Part shown: positions 1-8,186 of the stretch, piece after piece
Layout of the letters: each line of letters starts with the position of its first letter
Numbering within the stretch: the stretch's first letter is position 1
Source of the DNA: Alcaligenaceae bacterium
GTDB lineage: Bacteria > Pseudomonadota > Gammaproteobacteria > Burkholderiales > Burkholderiaceae
Length of the DNA stretch: 8,186 nt
Assembly (NCBI GenBank): GCA_947372575.1
Contig: CANBUF010000069.1
Coordinates: forward strand, 1-8,186
Reading direction: 5' to 3'
Notes under the pieces: model-generated
The model's database searches: none
What the model saw: the letters and a program-made list of their open reading frames with translations, nothing else
What the model was told of the DNA's origin: nothing
Position numbers and translations under genes: made by a program

Positions 1-1544
1 TGTTGACTGGCACCTAAGAGCCGACCTGTCAGTCCTGCGGGAGGCATCACAGGCTTTTCAGATGACTTCTGGCGCAACATCCGGGCGGCCATCATGGGAG
101 TCAGGGTTAGGGAGACAAACATTGAAATCACAATGGCACTGGACAAGGTCACGGCGAACTCGCGGAATAATCGACCTGGCAAGCCTCCCATAAGCAAAAT
201 AGGAATAAAAACGGCAATTAGTGAAATGCTCATGGACAATACGGTAAAACCCACCTCGCGCGTCCCACGCATCGCCGCTTGCAAGGGTGTGGCGCCCATT
301 TCGATATGACGCGAAATATTTTCGAGCACCACGATTGCATCATCGACCACAAAGCCTGTCGCAACAATCAAAGCCATCAAAGACATGGTGTTCAGGGAAT
401 AGCCCGTCAGATACATGACACCAAAGGTACCGATCAAGGACACGGGCACGGCGATTGTCGGAATCAGCGAAGCGCGCCAGTTCCGCAAAAACACCAACAC
501 AACCAGCATCACCAGACCAATCGCGATGATGAGTGTTTTTTCAGCTTCGCTGACAGATGCGCGGATGCTGGGGGTGCGGTCTTGTGCAACCTCCACATTG
601 ACGTCAGCGGGCAGCATCGCTCGCAATAGGGGAAGTTCCTGGCGAATTTCATCGACAGTCTTGATAATATTGGCATTGGCCTGACTGCGCACCAGCACCA
701 GAATCGCCTGCTGGGAATTGAAGTAGCCGATATTGAAGGTGTCTTCGACGGAGTCCTCAACGCTCGCGACATCAGACAAACGCACCGGCGATCCATTACG
801 CCAGGCAACGATCAGGGGACGATACTCTGCGGCACGCCAAAGTTGGTCGTTCGCCATGATTTGCCAGCGATGGGTGTCGTTTTCGAGCAAGCCTTTGGGG
901 CGCGTCGAATTCGCAGTTGCAACTGCAATCCTTACGTCATCAAGGGCAATACCATATTGAGACAGCGCATCCGGATCCAGGTCGATGCGCACCGCAGGCA
1001 AGGTGCTACCACCGATGGTGACCTCGCCAACGCCCTGGACTTGCGAGAGTTTTTGCATGACCGTGGTCGATGCAATGTCGTAGAGCTGGCCTTGCGACAA
1101 CGTGTCGGAGGTAATCGCCAGCGTCATGATCGGAGCCGCTGACGGATTAACCTTTTTATAGGAGGGATTGTTTCGTAACCCGCTTGGCATCATGGCTCGG
1201 GCAGCGTTGATTGCGCCCTGCACATCAGTCGCCGCGCTATTGATATCCCTGCTCAGATCAAACTGCAAATTGATGCGCGTCTGTCCCGTGGTGCTGCGCG
1301 AGGTCATTTCTGTCAAGCCTGCAATCACCCCCAGAGAACGCTCCAGCGGCGTGGCAACAGTGGACGCCATCACCTCCGGACTTGCCCCTGGCATGAGTGC
1401 ACTGACAGAAATAGAGGCCAACTCAATCTGTGGCAAGGGCGCAATCGGTAAAAGACTGTGGCCAAGCCAGCCTGCAAGCACAACGCCCAGCCAGATCAGC
1501 GTCGTGGCAACCGGGCGAAGAATAAATGGCTCTGATACATTCAT
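1..1544 (-). CDS. mdtC: RND multidrug efflux transporter, MdtC-type (3' end cut by window edge)
   Basis: This is one of the two inner-membrane pump subunits of an MdtABC-type tripartite efflux system, which exports drugs or bile-salt-like compounds using the proton gradient. I translated the frame from the ATG at 1544; it stays open to the window edge, giving 514 codons of a protein that is usually about 1025 residues. Visible in order are the N-terminal helix with the family motif RPVATTL, the first large periplasmic porter domain (roughly residues 30-335) and the first helices of the first membrane bundle. Helix 4 carries [14 protein letters not shown], whose Asp401-Asp402 correspond to the proton-relay pair of RND pumps. 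The start overlaps the mdtB stop in an ATGA, and CCAGG about 6 bases upstream could serve as ribosome binding site. The downstream half, including the second porter domain and the helix 10 lysine, is not visible. The RND family is certain. The MdtC assignment rests on position after mdtA-mdtB and on resemblance to MdtC. Confidence 0.93.
   Translation of the reverse strand, partial: MNVSEPFILRPVATTLIWLGVVLAGWLGHSLLPIAPLPQIELASISVSALMPGASPEVMASTVATPLERSLGVIAGLTEMTSRSTTGQTRINLQFDLSRDINSAATDVQGAINAARAMMPSGLRNNPSYKKVNPSAAPIMTLAITSDTLSQGQLYDIASTTVMQKLSQVQGVGEVTIGGSTLPAVRIDLDPDALSQYGIALDDVRIAVATANSTRPKGLLENDTHRWQIMANDQLWRAAEYRPLIVAWRNGSPVRLSDVASVEDSVEDTFNIGYFNSQQAILVLVRSQANANIIKTVDEIRQELPLLRAMLPADVNVEVAQDRTPSIRASVSEAEKTLIIAIGLVMLVVLVFLRNWRASLIPTIAVPVSLIGTFGVMYLTGYSLNTMSLMALIVATGFVVDDAIVVLENISRHIEMGATPLQAAMRGTREVGFTVLSMSISLIAVFIPILLMGGLPGRLFREFAVTLSSAIVISMFVSLTLTPMMAARMLRQKSSEKPVMPPAGLTGRLLGASQ
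1541..1544 (-). other. ATGA stop/start overlap, mdtB-mdtC translational coupling
   Basis: The mdtB stop TGA and the mdtC start ATG overlap in an ATGA. Here a CCAGG about 6 bases upstream of the ATG could help initiation. The overlap links the amounts of the two pump subunits, which fits a mixed MdtB/MdtC trimer. Confidence 0.8.
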
Positions 1545-4500
1545 AGCGTGCCTGGGTCCGCCAGTTTTTTACTTCCGCCACCCAGACGATCGAAAAACAG
1601 ATAAATCACAGGCGTTGTAAAGAGCGTCAAAACCTGACTGACCAATAAGCCACCCACCATCACCAGGCCCAATGGCTGGCGCAATTCGGCACCGGTTCCG
1701 GTCGCGAGCATTAAAGGCACAGCGCCAAATAGTGCGGCGAGCGTCGTCATTAAAATCGGACGAAAACGCAACAGCGCGGCCTGATGAATGGCATCACGTG
1801 CATTCATTCCCAGATTGCGCTCAGCGTCGAGGGCAAAGTCGATCATCATGATGGCGTTTTTCTTGACAATGCCAATCAACAAAATAATGCCAATAATGCC
1901 AATCATGTCGAGGTCCCTGCCGCTCAGCATTAAGGCGAGCAAGGCGCCAATCGCAGCAGACGGCAAGGTCGACAGGATTGTCAGGGGATGAATAAAGCTT
2001 TCATACAATACCCCCAGCACAATGTACATTGTGATGACCGCAGCAAGAATGAGCAAAAGCGTGCTCGAGAGCGAGGTTTCAAACGCACGGGCTGCGCCCT
2101 GGAACCGGACCTGAATACTGAGCGGAAGCTGGGCCTCGCTACGCGCACGCGCAACGGCATCCACACCATCCGATAGCGAAGCACCAGGCGCCAGGTTAAA
2201 GGAAACCGTCACAGCAGGAAATTGATCGAGCCTGTTTAACACCAGGGGCGATCGTTTTTCACTGATTTTTGCAACGCTTGAGATGGGTACGGGCTTGCCA
2301 CCACTTGTCGCGACATAAATTGAATTCAGCGCAGCAGGATTCTGACGAAACTGAGGTGCGGTTTCGAGCACCACACGATACTGATTCGATTGTGTAAAAA
2401 CAGTCGAGACCTGGCGCTGACCAAACGCGTCGTACAAAGCATCGTCAATCGTTGCTGCCGTGACCCCAAGTCGGGCTGCCGCATCACGATCGATCTCGAC
2501 AAAAGCGCTCACACCATCCTCTTGCATATCGTCGGTGACATCGGAGAGCTGTGGCTGGGCACGCAAGCGCTCAAGCAATCTTGGCACCCATTTTTCGAGT
2601 GTGGCGGTATCGCCACTATCGAGGGTGAGCTGATATTGTGTACGGCTGATGTGGTCCTCAACAGTTAGATCCTGCACCGGCTGGAGATAGAACTCCATTC
2701 CCGTCAGACTAGCAAGCTGCGTTTTGAGGTCTTGCATAATCTGCATGACGCTTCGGCGATGTGTGGCATGTGATTTCAGGGCAACCTGCATGCGTCCGGT
2801 ATTGACGGTTTCGTTCGTACCATCGACGCCGATAAAGGACGCGACCGTCGACACATCCGGATCCTGCAGAACAATTTTCACTGCATCCTGCTGTCGTGCA
2901 GACATTGCAGCAAACGATAAGGTTTGCGGAGCCTGGGTCATGATCTGGATTAACCCCGTGTCCTGCTGAGGAAAAAACCCTTTGGGAATCGCCACATATA
3001 ACGCCGCAGTCAACAAAAAGGTCCCCAGTGCCACCAGCAACGTGATGCGTTGATGATTCAGGACCTTTTGCAATAATCTGTCATAACTCGCAATCAACCC
3101 ATCAATCACCACCGTACTGTGGCGTGCCACCCAGCCGTCTCGATCGTGATCACTGGCGCGCAACAGTCGTGCACACATCATCGGCGTGAGTGTCAGAGAA
3201 ATCAGGAGTGACAGTAAAATGGAGACTGCCAGGGTCACAGCAAACTCCCTGAACAAACGTCCGACGACTTCTGTCATGAACAGAAGCGGAATCAAAACGG
3301 CAATCAGCGAAATCGTCAGCGACACCAGTGTAAATCCGATCTGCGAAGCGCCTTTGAGTGCAGCCTGCAATGGCGTATCGCCTTTTTCGAGATAGCGTGC
3401 GATATTCTCGATCATCACGATGGCATCGTCGACCACAAAACCCGTTGCGATCGTCATGGCCATCAGCGTCAGGTTATTGATACTGAACCCAGCCAGATAC
3501 ATCACACCAAACGTCCCCACCAGAGACAGGGGCACCACCACGCTTGGGATCAACGTCGCAGTCAAGGTGCGTAAAAACACAAAAGTCACAAGTACAACCA
3601 GGCCAATCGCAATCAGCATCTCGATTTGCACATCACGTACAGATTCACGAATCGTTTGTGTGCGATCAGACATGACTGTGACATCAAGATTGGCCGGCAA
3701 AGCCAGGCGTAATTGCGGCAGGAGTTTCTGGATACCGTCTACAACCTCAATCACATTGGCGCCTGGCTGGCGCTGCACATTGAGTAAGATCGCTGGCTGT
3801 GTTCCGGCCCAGGCAGCCAGACGGGCATCTTCTGCATCGGAGACTGCCACAGCGACATCCGACAATCTGAGTGGCGCATCATTTCGATATGCGACGACCA
3901 AATTCATATATTCGGATGGATTTTTAAGCTGATCATTAGCATTGATCGTCGTCGAACGCTGAGCACCGTCCAGCGTCCCTTTAGGCTGATTCACATTGGC
4001 ACCGACAATTGCCAAACGCACATCGGCAAAGGTCAGCCCATACGCCGCCAGCGACTGGGGGTTAGCCTGAATCCGCATAGAGGGTCGCTGCCCACCCGCG
4101 ACGGACACCAGTCCGACGCCCGCGACTTGCGAGACTTTTTGTGCCATGCGTGTATCGACCAGATCGCGCACTTGCGGCAACGGAACTGTCGGGGAGGTGA
4201 TGGCCAGCGTCAATACCGGCGCATCCGCCGGATTCACTTTGTTATACACAGGCGGAGCAGGCAAATCCTTAGGCAAAATATTGCCGGCTGCATTAATTGC
4301 TGCCTGAACCTGTTGCTCTGCAACATCCAGGGGCAACGAGAGCGCGAACTGCAAGGTCACAATAGAGGCCCCGGCCGAACTGCTGGAACTCATTTGTCGC
4401 AATCCCGGCATTTGACCAAACTGCCGCTCAAGCGGCGAGGTCACCAGTGCTGCAATGACCTCTGGACTGGCGCCTGGATAAAACGTGGTGGCCTGGATCG

Positions 4501-4630
4501 TTGGATAATCAACTTCAGGCAAAGAGGAGACAGGCAACCATCGGTAAGAAATCAAACCTGCAAGCAGCAACGCCACCATCGCCAGCGTCGTGGCAACGGG
4601 GCGAATAATGAAGGGGCGCGACAGATTCAT
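1541..4630 (-). CDS. mdtB: RND multidrug efflux transporter, MdtB-type
   Basis: This is the other inner-membrane RND subunit; in E. coli, MdtB and MdtC assemble into a heterotrimer that works with adaptor MdtA and an outer-membrane channel. The protein has 1029 residues, close to the family norm of about 1040, and appears intact. It shows the two-fold RND layout: helix 1 (about 11-30), first porter domain (about 31-335, with YPGASPEVI and [13 protein letters not shown]), helices 2-6, second porter domain, then helices 8-12. Helix 4 has [14 protein letters not shown] with Asp401-Asp402, and helix 10 has [14 protein letters not shown] with Lys923-Lys924. Lys924 aligns by motif with the essential lysine of AcrB-like pumps, so the proton relay looks complete. 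The ATG overlaps the mdtA stop (ATGA), and the stop overlaps the mdtC start in the same way. No clear Shine-Dalgarno sequence precedes the start, so translation probably depends on coupling to mdtA. Substrates cannot be inferred from the sequence. Confidence 0.96.
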   Translation of the reverse strand: MNLSRPFIIRPVATTLAMVALLLAGLISYRWLPVSSLPEVDYPTIQATTFYPGASPEVIAALVTSPLERQFGQMPGLRQMSSSSSAGASIVTLQFALSLPLDVAEQQVQAAINAAGNILPKDLPAPPVYNKVNPADAPVLTLAITSPTVPLPQVRDLVDTRMAQKVSQVAGVGLVSVAGGQRPSMRIQANPQSLAAYGLTFADVRLAIVGANVNQPKGTLDGAQRSTTINANDQLKNPSEYMNLVVAYRNDAPLRLSDVAVAVSDAEDARLAAWAGTQPAILLNVQRQPGANVIEVVDGIQKLLPQLRLALPANLDVTVMSDRTQTIRESVRDVQIEMLIAIGLVVLVTFVFLRTLTATLIPSVVVPLSLVGTFGVMYLAGFSINNLTLMAMTIATGFVVDDAIVMIENIARYLEKGDTPLQAALKGASQIGFTLVSLTISLIAVLIPLLFMTEVVGRLFREFAVTLAVSILLSLLISLTLTPMMCARLLRASDHDRDGWVARHSTVVIDGLIASYDRLLQKVLNHQRITLLVALGTFLLTAALYVAIPKGFFPQQDTGLIQIMTQAPQTLSFAAMSARQQDAVKIVLQDPDVSTVASFIGVDGTNETVNTGRMQVALKSHATHRRSVMQIMQDLKTQLASLTGMEFYLQPVQDLTVEDHISRTQYQLTLDSGDTATLEKWVPRLLERLRAQPQLSDVTDDMQEDGVSAFVEIDRDAAARLGVTAATIDDALYDAFGQRQVSTVFTQSNQYRVVLETAPQFRQNPAALNSIYVATSGGKPVPISSVAKISEKRSPLVLNRLDQFPAVTVSFNLAPGASLSDGVDAVARARSEAQLPLSIQVRFQGAARAFETSLSSTLLLILAAVITMYIVLGVLYESFIHPLTILSTLPSAAIGALLALMLSGRDLDMIGIIGIILLIGIVKKNAIMMIDFALDAERNLGMNARDAIHQAALLRFRPILMTTLAALFGAVPLMLATGTGAELRQPLGLVMVGGLLVSQVLTLFTTPVIYLFFDRLGGGSKKLADPGTL
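4627..4630 (-). other. ATGA stop/start overlap, mdtA-mdtB translational coupling
   Basis: The mdtA stop TGA and the mdtB start ATG share bases in an ATGA. The preceding stretch (CCTGCTCAAAATATGCC) contains no AGG- or GAG-like motif, so mdtB is probably translated mainly by ribosomes that have just finished mdtA. Confidence 0.8.
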
Positions 4631-5883
4631 GGCATATTTTGAGCAGGCATCGGCGCACTTGCCCCAGATGGACTAGCATTTTTTGAACGCCTGGAAGGCT
4701 GCCCAGGTGGGACGGGGTCTGAAGGTTTATTCGGATCAATCACACGTACTTTCGCACCAGCGCGTAATCGGTCAGTCCCCTCTAGCACGACGCGATCTCC
4801 CGCCTTGATACCCTCGAGGATCGCGACCCGATCACCGCTCAGTGCCCCGACCTTAACGGGACGCACGGCAGCCGTGTCATCGTCCAGGATGACATAGAGA
4901 AAGGCACCTTGATTGCCTTGCTGCAACGCCCCCGAGGGGACCGTCAGTGCGTCACGATCTGTTCTGACCTTCATCCTGACATTGACGAACTGGTTTGGAA
5001 ACAGTGCATCCGTCTCGTTTGCAAACTGTGCTTTGAGCTTGATCGTCCCTGTGGTGACATCAATCTGATTGTCGACCGTCACAAGCTTTCCCTGTGCCAG
5101 TCGCACCAGATCGGCCCGGTCATACGCATCGACCTGCAGTACTTCGCCCGCGATCATAGGTTGACGCACCGCAGGCAAATCATTCTCAGCAAGCGTAAAA
5201 ATGACCGAAATCGGCTGAGTTTGCGTAATGACAACGACTCCCTGCGGGTCATTGGCCACAACCAGGTTGCCAGCATCTACGCGTCTTAAACCGAGTCGCC
5301 CAGCAATGGGGGCCGTAATTTGTGTGTACTCAAGCTGTAAGCGGGCGTTATCTACTGCAGCCTGATCACTTTTAAGCAAGCCTTCAAATTTGTAAACCAA
5401 TGCCTGCTGGGTATCCAGCAGTTGTGGCGCGATCGAGTCCTGTTTGCGCAGCGTCTGATAACGCTGTAAATCACGCTTGGCATTTTCATATTGCGAGGTA
5501 TCTTGCTGCAAGACGCCAATCGACTGACTCAGGGCAACCTCAAACGATCGCGGATCGATACGGGCGAGTAAAGCGCCCTCCTTGACCTGCTCACCTTCTT
5601 TAAAGAGCACCTCGACAATCTCACCCTGAACCCTGCTGCGCACCGTTACCGTATTAAAAGCTGTAACGGTCCCCAGGCCTCGCAGGTAAATGTCGAGATC
5701 CATGACGCGTGCCGGTTCGACCTTGACAGGGACAAGCGGTACAAAACCTGCCGGGGGCCCTTTTACGCCGCTAGTCTTGGATCCGCTGAAGTACCAGAAG
5801 GCGGCAGCAGCAACCAGCAAAAACAACACACCCCAGAGTAGGCGCGGGCGAAACATTCGCGCCGCCAAAAAACGTTCAGACAT
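4627..5883 (-). CDS. mdtA: Efflux RND periplasmic adaptor subunit (membrane fusion protein), MdtA-type
   Basis: The adaptor bridges the MdtB/MdtC pump in the inner membrane to an outer-membrane channel. The product has 418 residues, usual for HlyD/AcrA-family adaptors. An N-terminal hydrophobic segment (about residues 14-32) acts as an uncleaved anchor or signal; no lipobox cysteine is present. Next come the first lipoyl half (about 75-110, with [13 protein letters not shown] and EGEQVKEG), an alpha-helical hairpin (about 112-180) and the second lipoyl half (about 186-220, [14 protein letters not shown]). The beta-barrel follows, with the motif [17 protein letters not shown] and then [11 protein letters not shown], very like E. 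coli MdtA. The last 36 or so residues form a Pro/Ser-rich, probably disordered tail. It is the first gene of the efflux operon, 135 bases after zapD. A TGGA about 6 bases upstream of the ATG at 5883 is a modest ribosome binding site. I see no convincing sigma70 promoter in the gap. Confidence 0.95.
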   Translation of the reverse strand: MSERFLAARMFRPRLLWGVLFLLVAAAAFWYFSGSKTSGVKGPPAGFVPLVPVKVEPARVMDLDIYLRGLGTVTAFNTVTVRSRVQGEIVEVLFKEGEQVKEGALLARIDPRSFEVALSQSIGVLQQDTSQYENAKRDLQRYQTLRKQDSIAPQLLDTQQALVYKFEGLLKSDQAAVDNARLQLEYTQITAPIAGRLGLRRVDAGNLVVANDPQGVVVITQTQPISVIFTLAENDLPAVRQPMIAGEVLQVDAYDRADLVRLAQGKLVTVDNQIDVTTGTIKLKAQFANETDALFPNQFVNVRMKVRTDRDALTVPSGALQQGNQGAFLYVILDDDTAAVRPVKVGALSGDRVAILEGIKAGDRVVLEGTDRLRAGAKVRVIDPNKPSDPVPPGQPSRRSKNASPSGASAPMPAQNMP

Positions 5884-5995
5884 AAGACATCCATCCAGCT
5901 TGCAATGAGGGGGTATTGTGGCGTAAGAATCGCAACCACGTACAGCCTTGCACGCTCGCGAAACCCATTGAAACCAAATTCTGAGAGCTTTTGTG

Positions 5996-6009
5996 TGTTC
6001 TGAAGAACA
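5996..6009. repeat. Short dyad (6-base arms, 2-base centre) in the zapD-mdtA gap
   Basis: The plus strand reads TGTTCT GA AGAACA. It lies 9 bases past the zapD stop and about 113 bases upstream of the mdtA start. As RNA it could form a small hairpin with a four-base loop, but no run of U follows on the minus strand, so it is a poor intrinsic terminator. It could instead be an operator for a dimeric regulator of the efflux operon. Short dyads of this size also occur by chance, so the function is open. Confidence 0.3.
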
Positions 6010-6018
6010 ACATAAAGC

Positions 6019-6771
6019 CTAGAGAGTACAAAGCGCCATTTTGAAGGGAATATCACGGACAACCGCCTGCGGTTTCTGCTCACCATCCTGCGATGCGAAA
6101 CGAATCCAGACCATATATTTGTTGGCGCTGATTTCGGGAAATGCATGCACTGAATCATCCATCCAGACGCGCAGCAACTGGTAAACCTTGCCTGCTAACA
6201 TCTGCTGGTAGGCGCCTTGTGGGGCGATTGCATTTTCAGCCTGCCCGGACTCGCGTAACAACCTCAGCACAATCGCGATACCAGCCTGAAGCGGCATCAG
6301 CGAGGACATCCAGTACTGCAGATCGGCACAGCGTTCGATTTCAGGCCTGAATTGCCAGGCATGGAATGAGGGCATGTCTACCTGGGTGCCCCCACCGGGT
6401 ACGGCAAGACGTCCACGCAAGCTCGTCAACCACTCATTTTCTCTTAGTGCCTGGCCCGTTTTGCCTGCTGCATTCAGATTTGTCGCAGCACGCTCAATTT
6501 CAAGCAGCATGGCGTTGAGTGTCTTAACTTCCACACCGGGGTGATCTTTCAGGCTGGTCAGTACGTTTTTTTGACGCTCGAGATCTTGCAAAACGCTGCC
6601 CTTCATATCGGTGCGTTCGGTTGCATCCAGCAAGTCAAACAGCGCTGAAAGCGCCACCTGGTGCAGCTTCGGGTCACCCGGACGCGCGAAAAACATCATT
6701 CGATCGAACAGGGATTCCAGTCGCATCAATGCGCGGACGCGTTCGTTAAATGGATATTCAAAAAGAATCAC
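6019..6771 (-). CDS. zapD: Cell division protein ZapD (FtsZ-associated, DUF1342/YacF family)
   Basis: ZapD binds the C-terminal tail of FtsZ, cross-links and bundles its filaments, and stabilises the cytoplasmic Z-ring. From the GTG at 6771 the product has 250 residues, matching the family length (247 in E. coli). Family features are the opening ILFEYPFNERVR, a helical N-terminal half with LEIERAATNLNAAGKTGQALRENEW (split here by no frame change), the turn LRGRLAVPGG and then DMPSFHAWQF. A beta-rich C-terminal part includes ISANKYMVWIRF. A TTG at 6792 in the same frame would add seven residues with no family counterpart, so I prefer GTG. However, the AGGG upstream of the GTG lies about 12 bases away, and the TTG has its own CAGG about 4 bases upstream, so the start is not settled. 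Its place after coaE is standard in beta- and gammaproteobacteria. The usual next gene, the small zinc protein yacG, is absent. Confidence 0.93.
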   Translation of the reverse strand: MILFEYPFNERVRALMRLESLFDRMMFFARPGDPKLHQVALSALFDLLDATERTDMKGSVLQDLERQKNVLTSLKDHPGVEVKTLNAMLLEIERAATNLNAAGKTGQALRENEWLTSLRGRLAVPGGGTQVDMPSFHAWQFRPEIERCADLQYWMSSLMPLQAGIAIVLRLLRESGQAENAIAPQGAYQQMLAGKVYQLLRVWMDDSVHAFPEISANKYMVWIRFASQDGEQKPQAVVRDIPFKMALCTL

Positions 6772-6813
6772 TGTAGTGAGTCGCCCTGACAAATTGCCTG
6801 ATAAGTATCGGAA

Positions 6814-7425
6814 TTATTCCTGACACCCCGCAAGGTTACACCAGCCTTTGTGCAAGACCAACACCTGATTTTCAAGTAAGCCCAGCGAAGTACTTTTATT
6901 ATTGATAATCACGTCGTCCGCAACCTCCAGCCTTTGCTCACGGGTCGCCTGCGCTTTCAGGATCCGGTGAATTGTTTCGGTGGGAATCGCACTGCGAGCC
7001 TGGACACGCTCAATCTGTGTCGACACCTCGCAATCTACAACGCACAAGCGGTCGATCCGATCTCTCCAGCGGCCCGATTCAACCAGCAAAGGGACCACGA
7101 AAACGGTGTACAGGCCTCGAGTTTCGCCGGCCTGACGGATGACCTCCTGGGCAATCAGCGGGTGCAGAATCGACTCAAGCTCAACCCGCCGCGATTGATC
7201 TGCAAAGACTAATTCACGCATCCTCACACGGTCAAGCGCACCTCCAGCATCAATCACAGCATCCCCGAAGGCTTGCTGGATCGGTGCAATTGCCAGCCCC
7301 TGGGGTGCTGTCAGCATGTGAGCAATCTCATCGGTATCTATGACAGCGGCACCCCAGCTCGCAAGCAGATTCGCCACCCGCGTCTTGCCTGACCCAATGC
7401 CACCTGTTAATCCAAGCTTGAACAT
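6814..7425 (-). CDS. coaE: Dephospho-CoA kinase
   Basis: CoaE phosphorylates the 3'-hydroxyl of dephospho-CoA with ATP, the last step of coenzyme A synthesis in the cytoplasm. The 203-residue product has the usual length. It opens with the P-loop LTGGIGSGKT (Gly8 to Thr15, with Lys14 and Thr15 holding the ATP phosphates). Next comes VIDTDEIAH (Asp30 and Asp32), the region of the conserved substrate-binding and catalytic aspartate, followed by HPLI at 88-91, PLLVE at 112-116 and the core strand CVVDC. The C-terminal signature QATREQRLEVADDVIINN (about 159-176) provides the lid-region arginine and the conserved ADDVI...N. The ATG at 7425 has a good GGAG ribosome binding site at 7431-7434, five bases upstream. 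It begins 45 bases after pilD and ends 21-42 bases before zapD depending on which zapD start is used, so the three genes probably form one transcript. No key residue seems to be missing. Confidence 0.96.
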   Translation of the reverse strand: MFKLGLTGGIGSGKTRVANLLASWGAAVIDTDEIAHMLTAPQGLAIAPIQQAFGDAVIDAGGALDRVRMRELVFADQSRRVELESILHPLIAQEVIRQAGETRGLYTVFVVPLLVESGRWRDRIDRLCVVDCEVSTQIERVQARSAIPTETIHRILKAQATREQRLEVADDVIINNKSTSLGLLENQVLVLHKGWCNLAGCQE

Positions 7426-7470
7426 ACCAACTCCAGCACACCCAGGCGTAAACGTACGCGCAAGGTTCGA

Positions 7471-8186
7471 TCAGCGCCCGACAGGCGCATGATCCCAAAA
7501 AAGTATCAGAATACCCGCAAGCGCAAGAAAAGGTCCAAAAGGTATCCCTGCACCGCGAGGCAACCGCCTCTGATAACGGATCCATAGCCCAACGATGGCA
7601 CCCGGTAAGGATGCGCAAAGCAAAAATCCAGGGATTGCCAGGGGACCCAGCCAGGCACCCAGTGCGGCCACCAGTTTAAAGTCTCCATGTCCCATCCCTT
7701 CAAGACCTGTTTTCCAGCGCAATCCGGTGAAAATCAGCCAAAGCAGCAAATATCCTGTTGCAGCTCCCACAACCGAGGCAGATAGAGTGATCCAACCACC
7801 CCACATATGAAAAAACAGCCCCAGCCAGAGCAAAGGGATCGTGAGCAGGTCGGGCAGTAAGCCTGATTGTGCGTCAATACGCCCAAGCGTCAGCAAAACA
7901 CCACAAAATCCAACAGCACCCAGTCCCTGCCCCGTCAAGCCCCAGGCATATATAGCCGCGATATTGCACACCAGCAATGCCGTAAGCATGAGGACATCCA
8001 GCCAGAACGGTGCGATGAAGGCACTTGCAGGCACAAAAACAGGATAATTCGATATAAAGCTGCCTGACAGCGTCTTGGGTACGCCTGCAACCGGTTCTGG
8101 AGCTGTTGCCATTTGCTGGGCATCTCCCGCCAAGGGCGCGCTCCATGCGCGTTCTAGCGCAGCAGGCAGCTGATATGCGACGATAA
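7471..8186 (-). CDS. pilD: Type IV prepilin peptidase, A24 family (5' end cut by window edge), lacking the cysteine-rich zinc domain
   Basis: PilD-type enzymes are inner-membrane aspartate proteases that cleave the leader of type IV prepilins and type II secretion pseudopilins, usually also N-methylating the new N-terminus. The frame is open to the edge; 237 residues are visible from codon 8184 and perhaps 25-35 are missing. The visible start, VAYQLPAALERAW, matches the conserved stretch after the first helix. Both catalytic aspartates are present: LGRIDAQSGLLPD (Asp104 of the visible part) and GMGHGDFKLVAALGAW (Asp168). Several hydrophobic helices follow, then IPFGPFLALAG near the end. Between ERAW and the second helix, most relatives carry about 40 residues with two CxxC pairs that bind zinc. 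Here there is only a Pro/Ala/Ser-rich linker leading into FVPASAFIAPFW and no cysteine. The three visible cysteines all lie in predicted membrane helices. A TTG at 8133 is an internal codon, not a likely start. Position before coaE agrees with the pilBCD-coaE order. Family certain; full methylase activity uncertain. Confidence 0.92.
   Translation of the reverse strand, partial: IVAYQLPAALERAWSAPLAGDAQQMATAPEPVAGVPKTLSGSFISNYPVFVPASAFIAPFWLDVLMLTALLVCNIAAIYAWGLTGQGLGAVGFCGVLLTLGRIDAQSGLLPDLLTIPLLWLGLFFHMWGGWITLSASVVGAATGYLLLWLIFTGLRWKTGLEGMGHGDFKLVAALGAWLGPLAIPGFLLCASLPGAIVGLWIRYQRRLPRGAGIPFGPFLALAGILILFWDHAPVGR

Noticed and set aside
1168..1620. Plus-strand open frame of 150 codons across the mdtB-mdtC junction
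   Set aside because: It covers the ends of two confidently identified minus-strand genes and has no recognisable domain.
3420..3932. Plus-strand open frame of 170 codons antisense to mdtB
   Set aside because: It lies opposite the conserved helix 4 and porter region of mdtB, its product resembles no family, and mdtB is intact throughout; it is a shadow frame.
1497..4597. Identical 15-base stretch near the starts of mdtB (4583-4597) and mdtC (1497-1511), considered as a direct repeat
   Set aside because: It encodes the shared RPVATTL motif of two paralogous transporters, so it is explained by gene duplication and protein conservation.
4127..4642. Plus-strand open frame of 171 codons antisense to the start of mdtB
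   Set aside because: It is rich in Arg, His, Gln and Cys, typical of an antisense shadow, and lies fully opposite the well-conserved N-terminal part of mdtB.
5884..6018. Possible sigma70 promoter in the zapD-mdtA gap
   Set aside because: TTGCGA and CACAAT-like hexamers occur on the minus strand, but no pair has both acceptable matches and 16-18 base spacing, so I do not call one.
5763..6158. Minus-strand frame spanning the zapD 3' end, the gap and the mdtA 5' end, considered as a small gene such as yacG
   Set aside because: It has no CxxC zinc motif, overlaps both flanking genes in another frame and resembles no known protein.
7874..8146. Cysteine-rich alternative minus-strand frame inside pilD, considered as a frameshifted remnant of the missing zinc domain
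   Set aside because: The cysteine spacing does not match the CPxC...ENIP...CxxC pattern, and the main frame is continuous with conserved PilD sequence on both sides.

Overview
The window looks like part of a betaproteobacterial chromosome, probably Burkholderiales and possibly Alcaligenaceae-like. The grounds are the gene order pilD-coaE-zapD, protein motifs that resemble that group (for example the ZapD N-terminus ILFEYPFNERVR), and a moderate GC content judged by eye. The genus cannot be fixed from the sequence alone. All six genes lie on the minus strand, so transcription runs from the right edge (8186) to the left edge (1). Coding density is very high, the largest gap is about 135 bases, and no stretch over 300 bases lacks a gene. 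I see no RNA genes, insertion sequences, CRISPR arrays or integration signs.

Right part (8186 to about 6019): a housekeeping and pilus-processing cluster. It begins with the 3' part of a type IV prepilin peptidase (pilD, 5' end outside the window), followed by coaE (dephospho-CoA kinase, last step of coenzyme A synthesis) and zapD (FtsZ-bundling cell division factor). Gaps of about 45 bases and 20-40 bases suggest co-transcription. The prepilin peptidase keeps both catalytic aspartates but has no cysteine-rich zinc domain where most family members carry one.

Left part (5883 to 1): an RND multidrug efflux operon of the MdtABC type. mdtA encodes the periplasmic adaptor. mdtB and mdtC encode two different inner-membrane RND transporters, and mdtC is cut by the left edge. 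mdtA/mdtB and mdtB/mdtC both overlap through ATGA, which indicates translational coupling and balanced production of a heteromeric pump. The outer-membrane channel is not in the window; it may lie beyond mdtC or be a TolC-like protein elsewhere.

Nothing here amounts to a new biological system. The points most worth checking are the prepilin peptidase lacking its tetracysteine domain, the efflux operon directly after zapD, and a short dyad in the zapD-mdtA gap.
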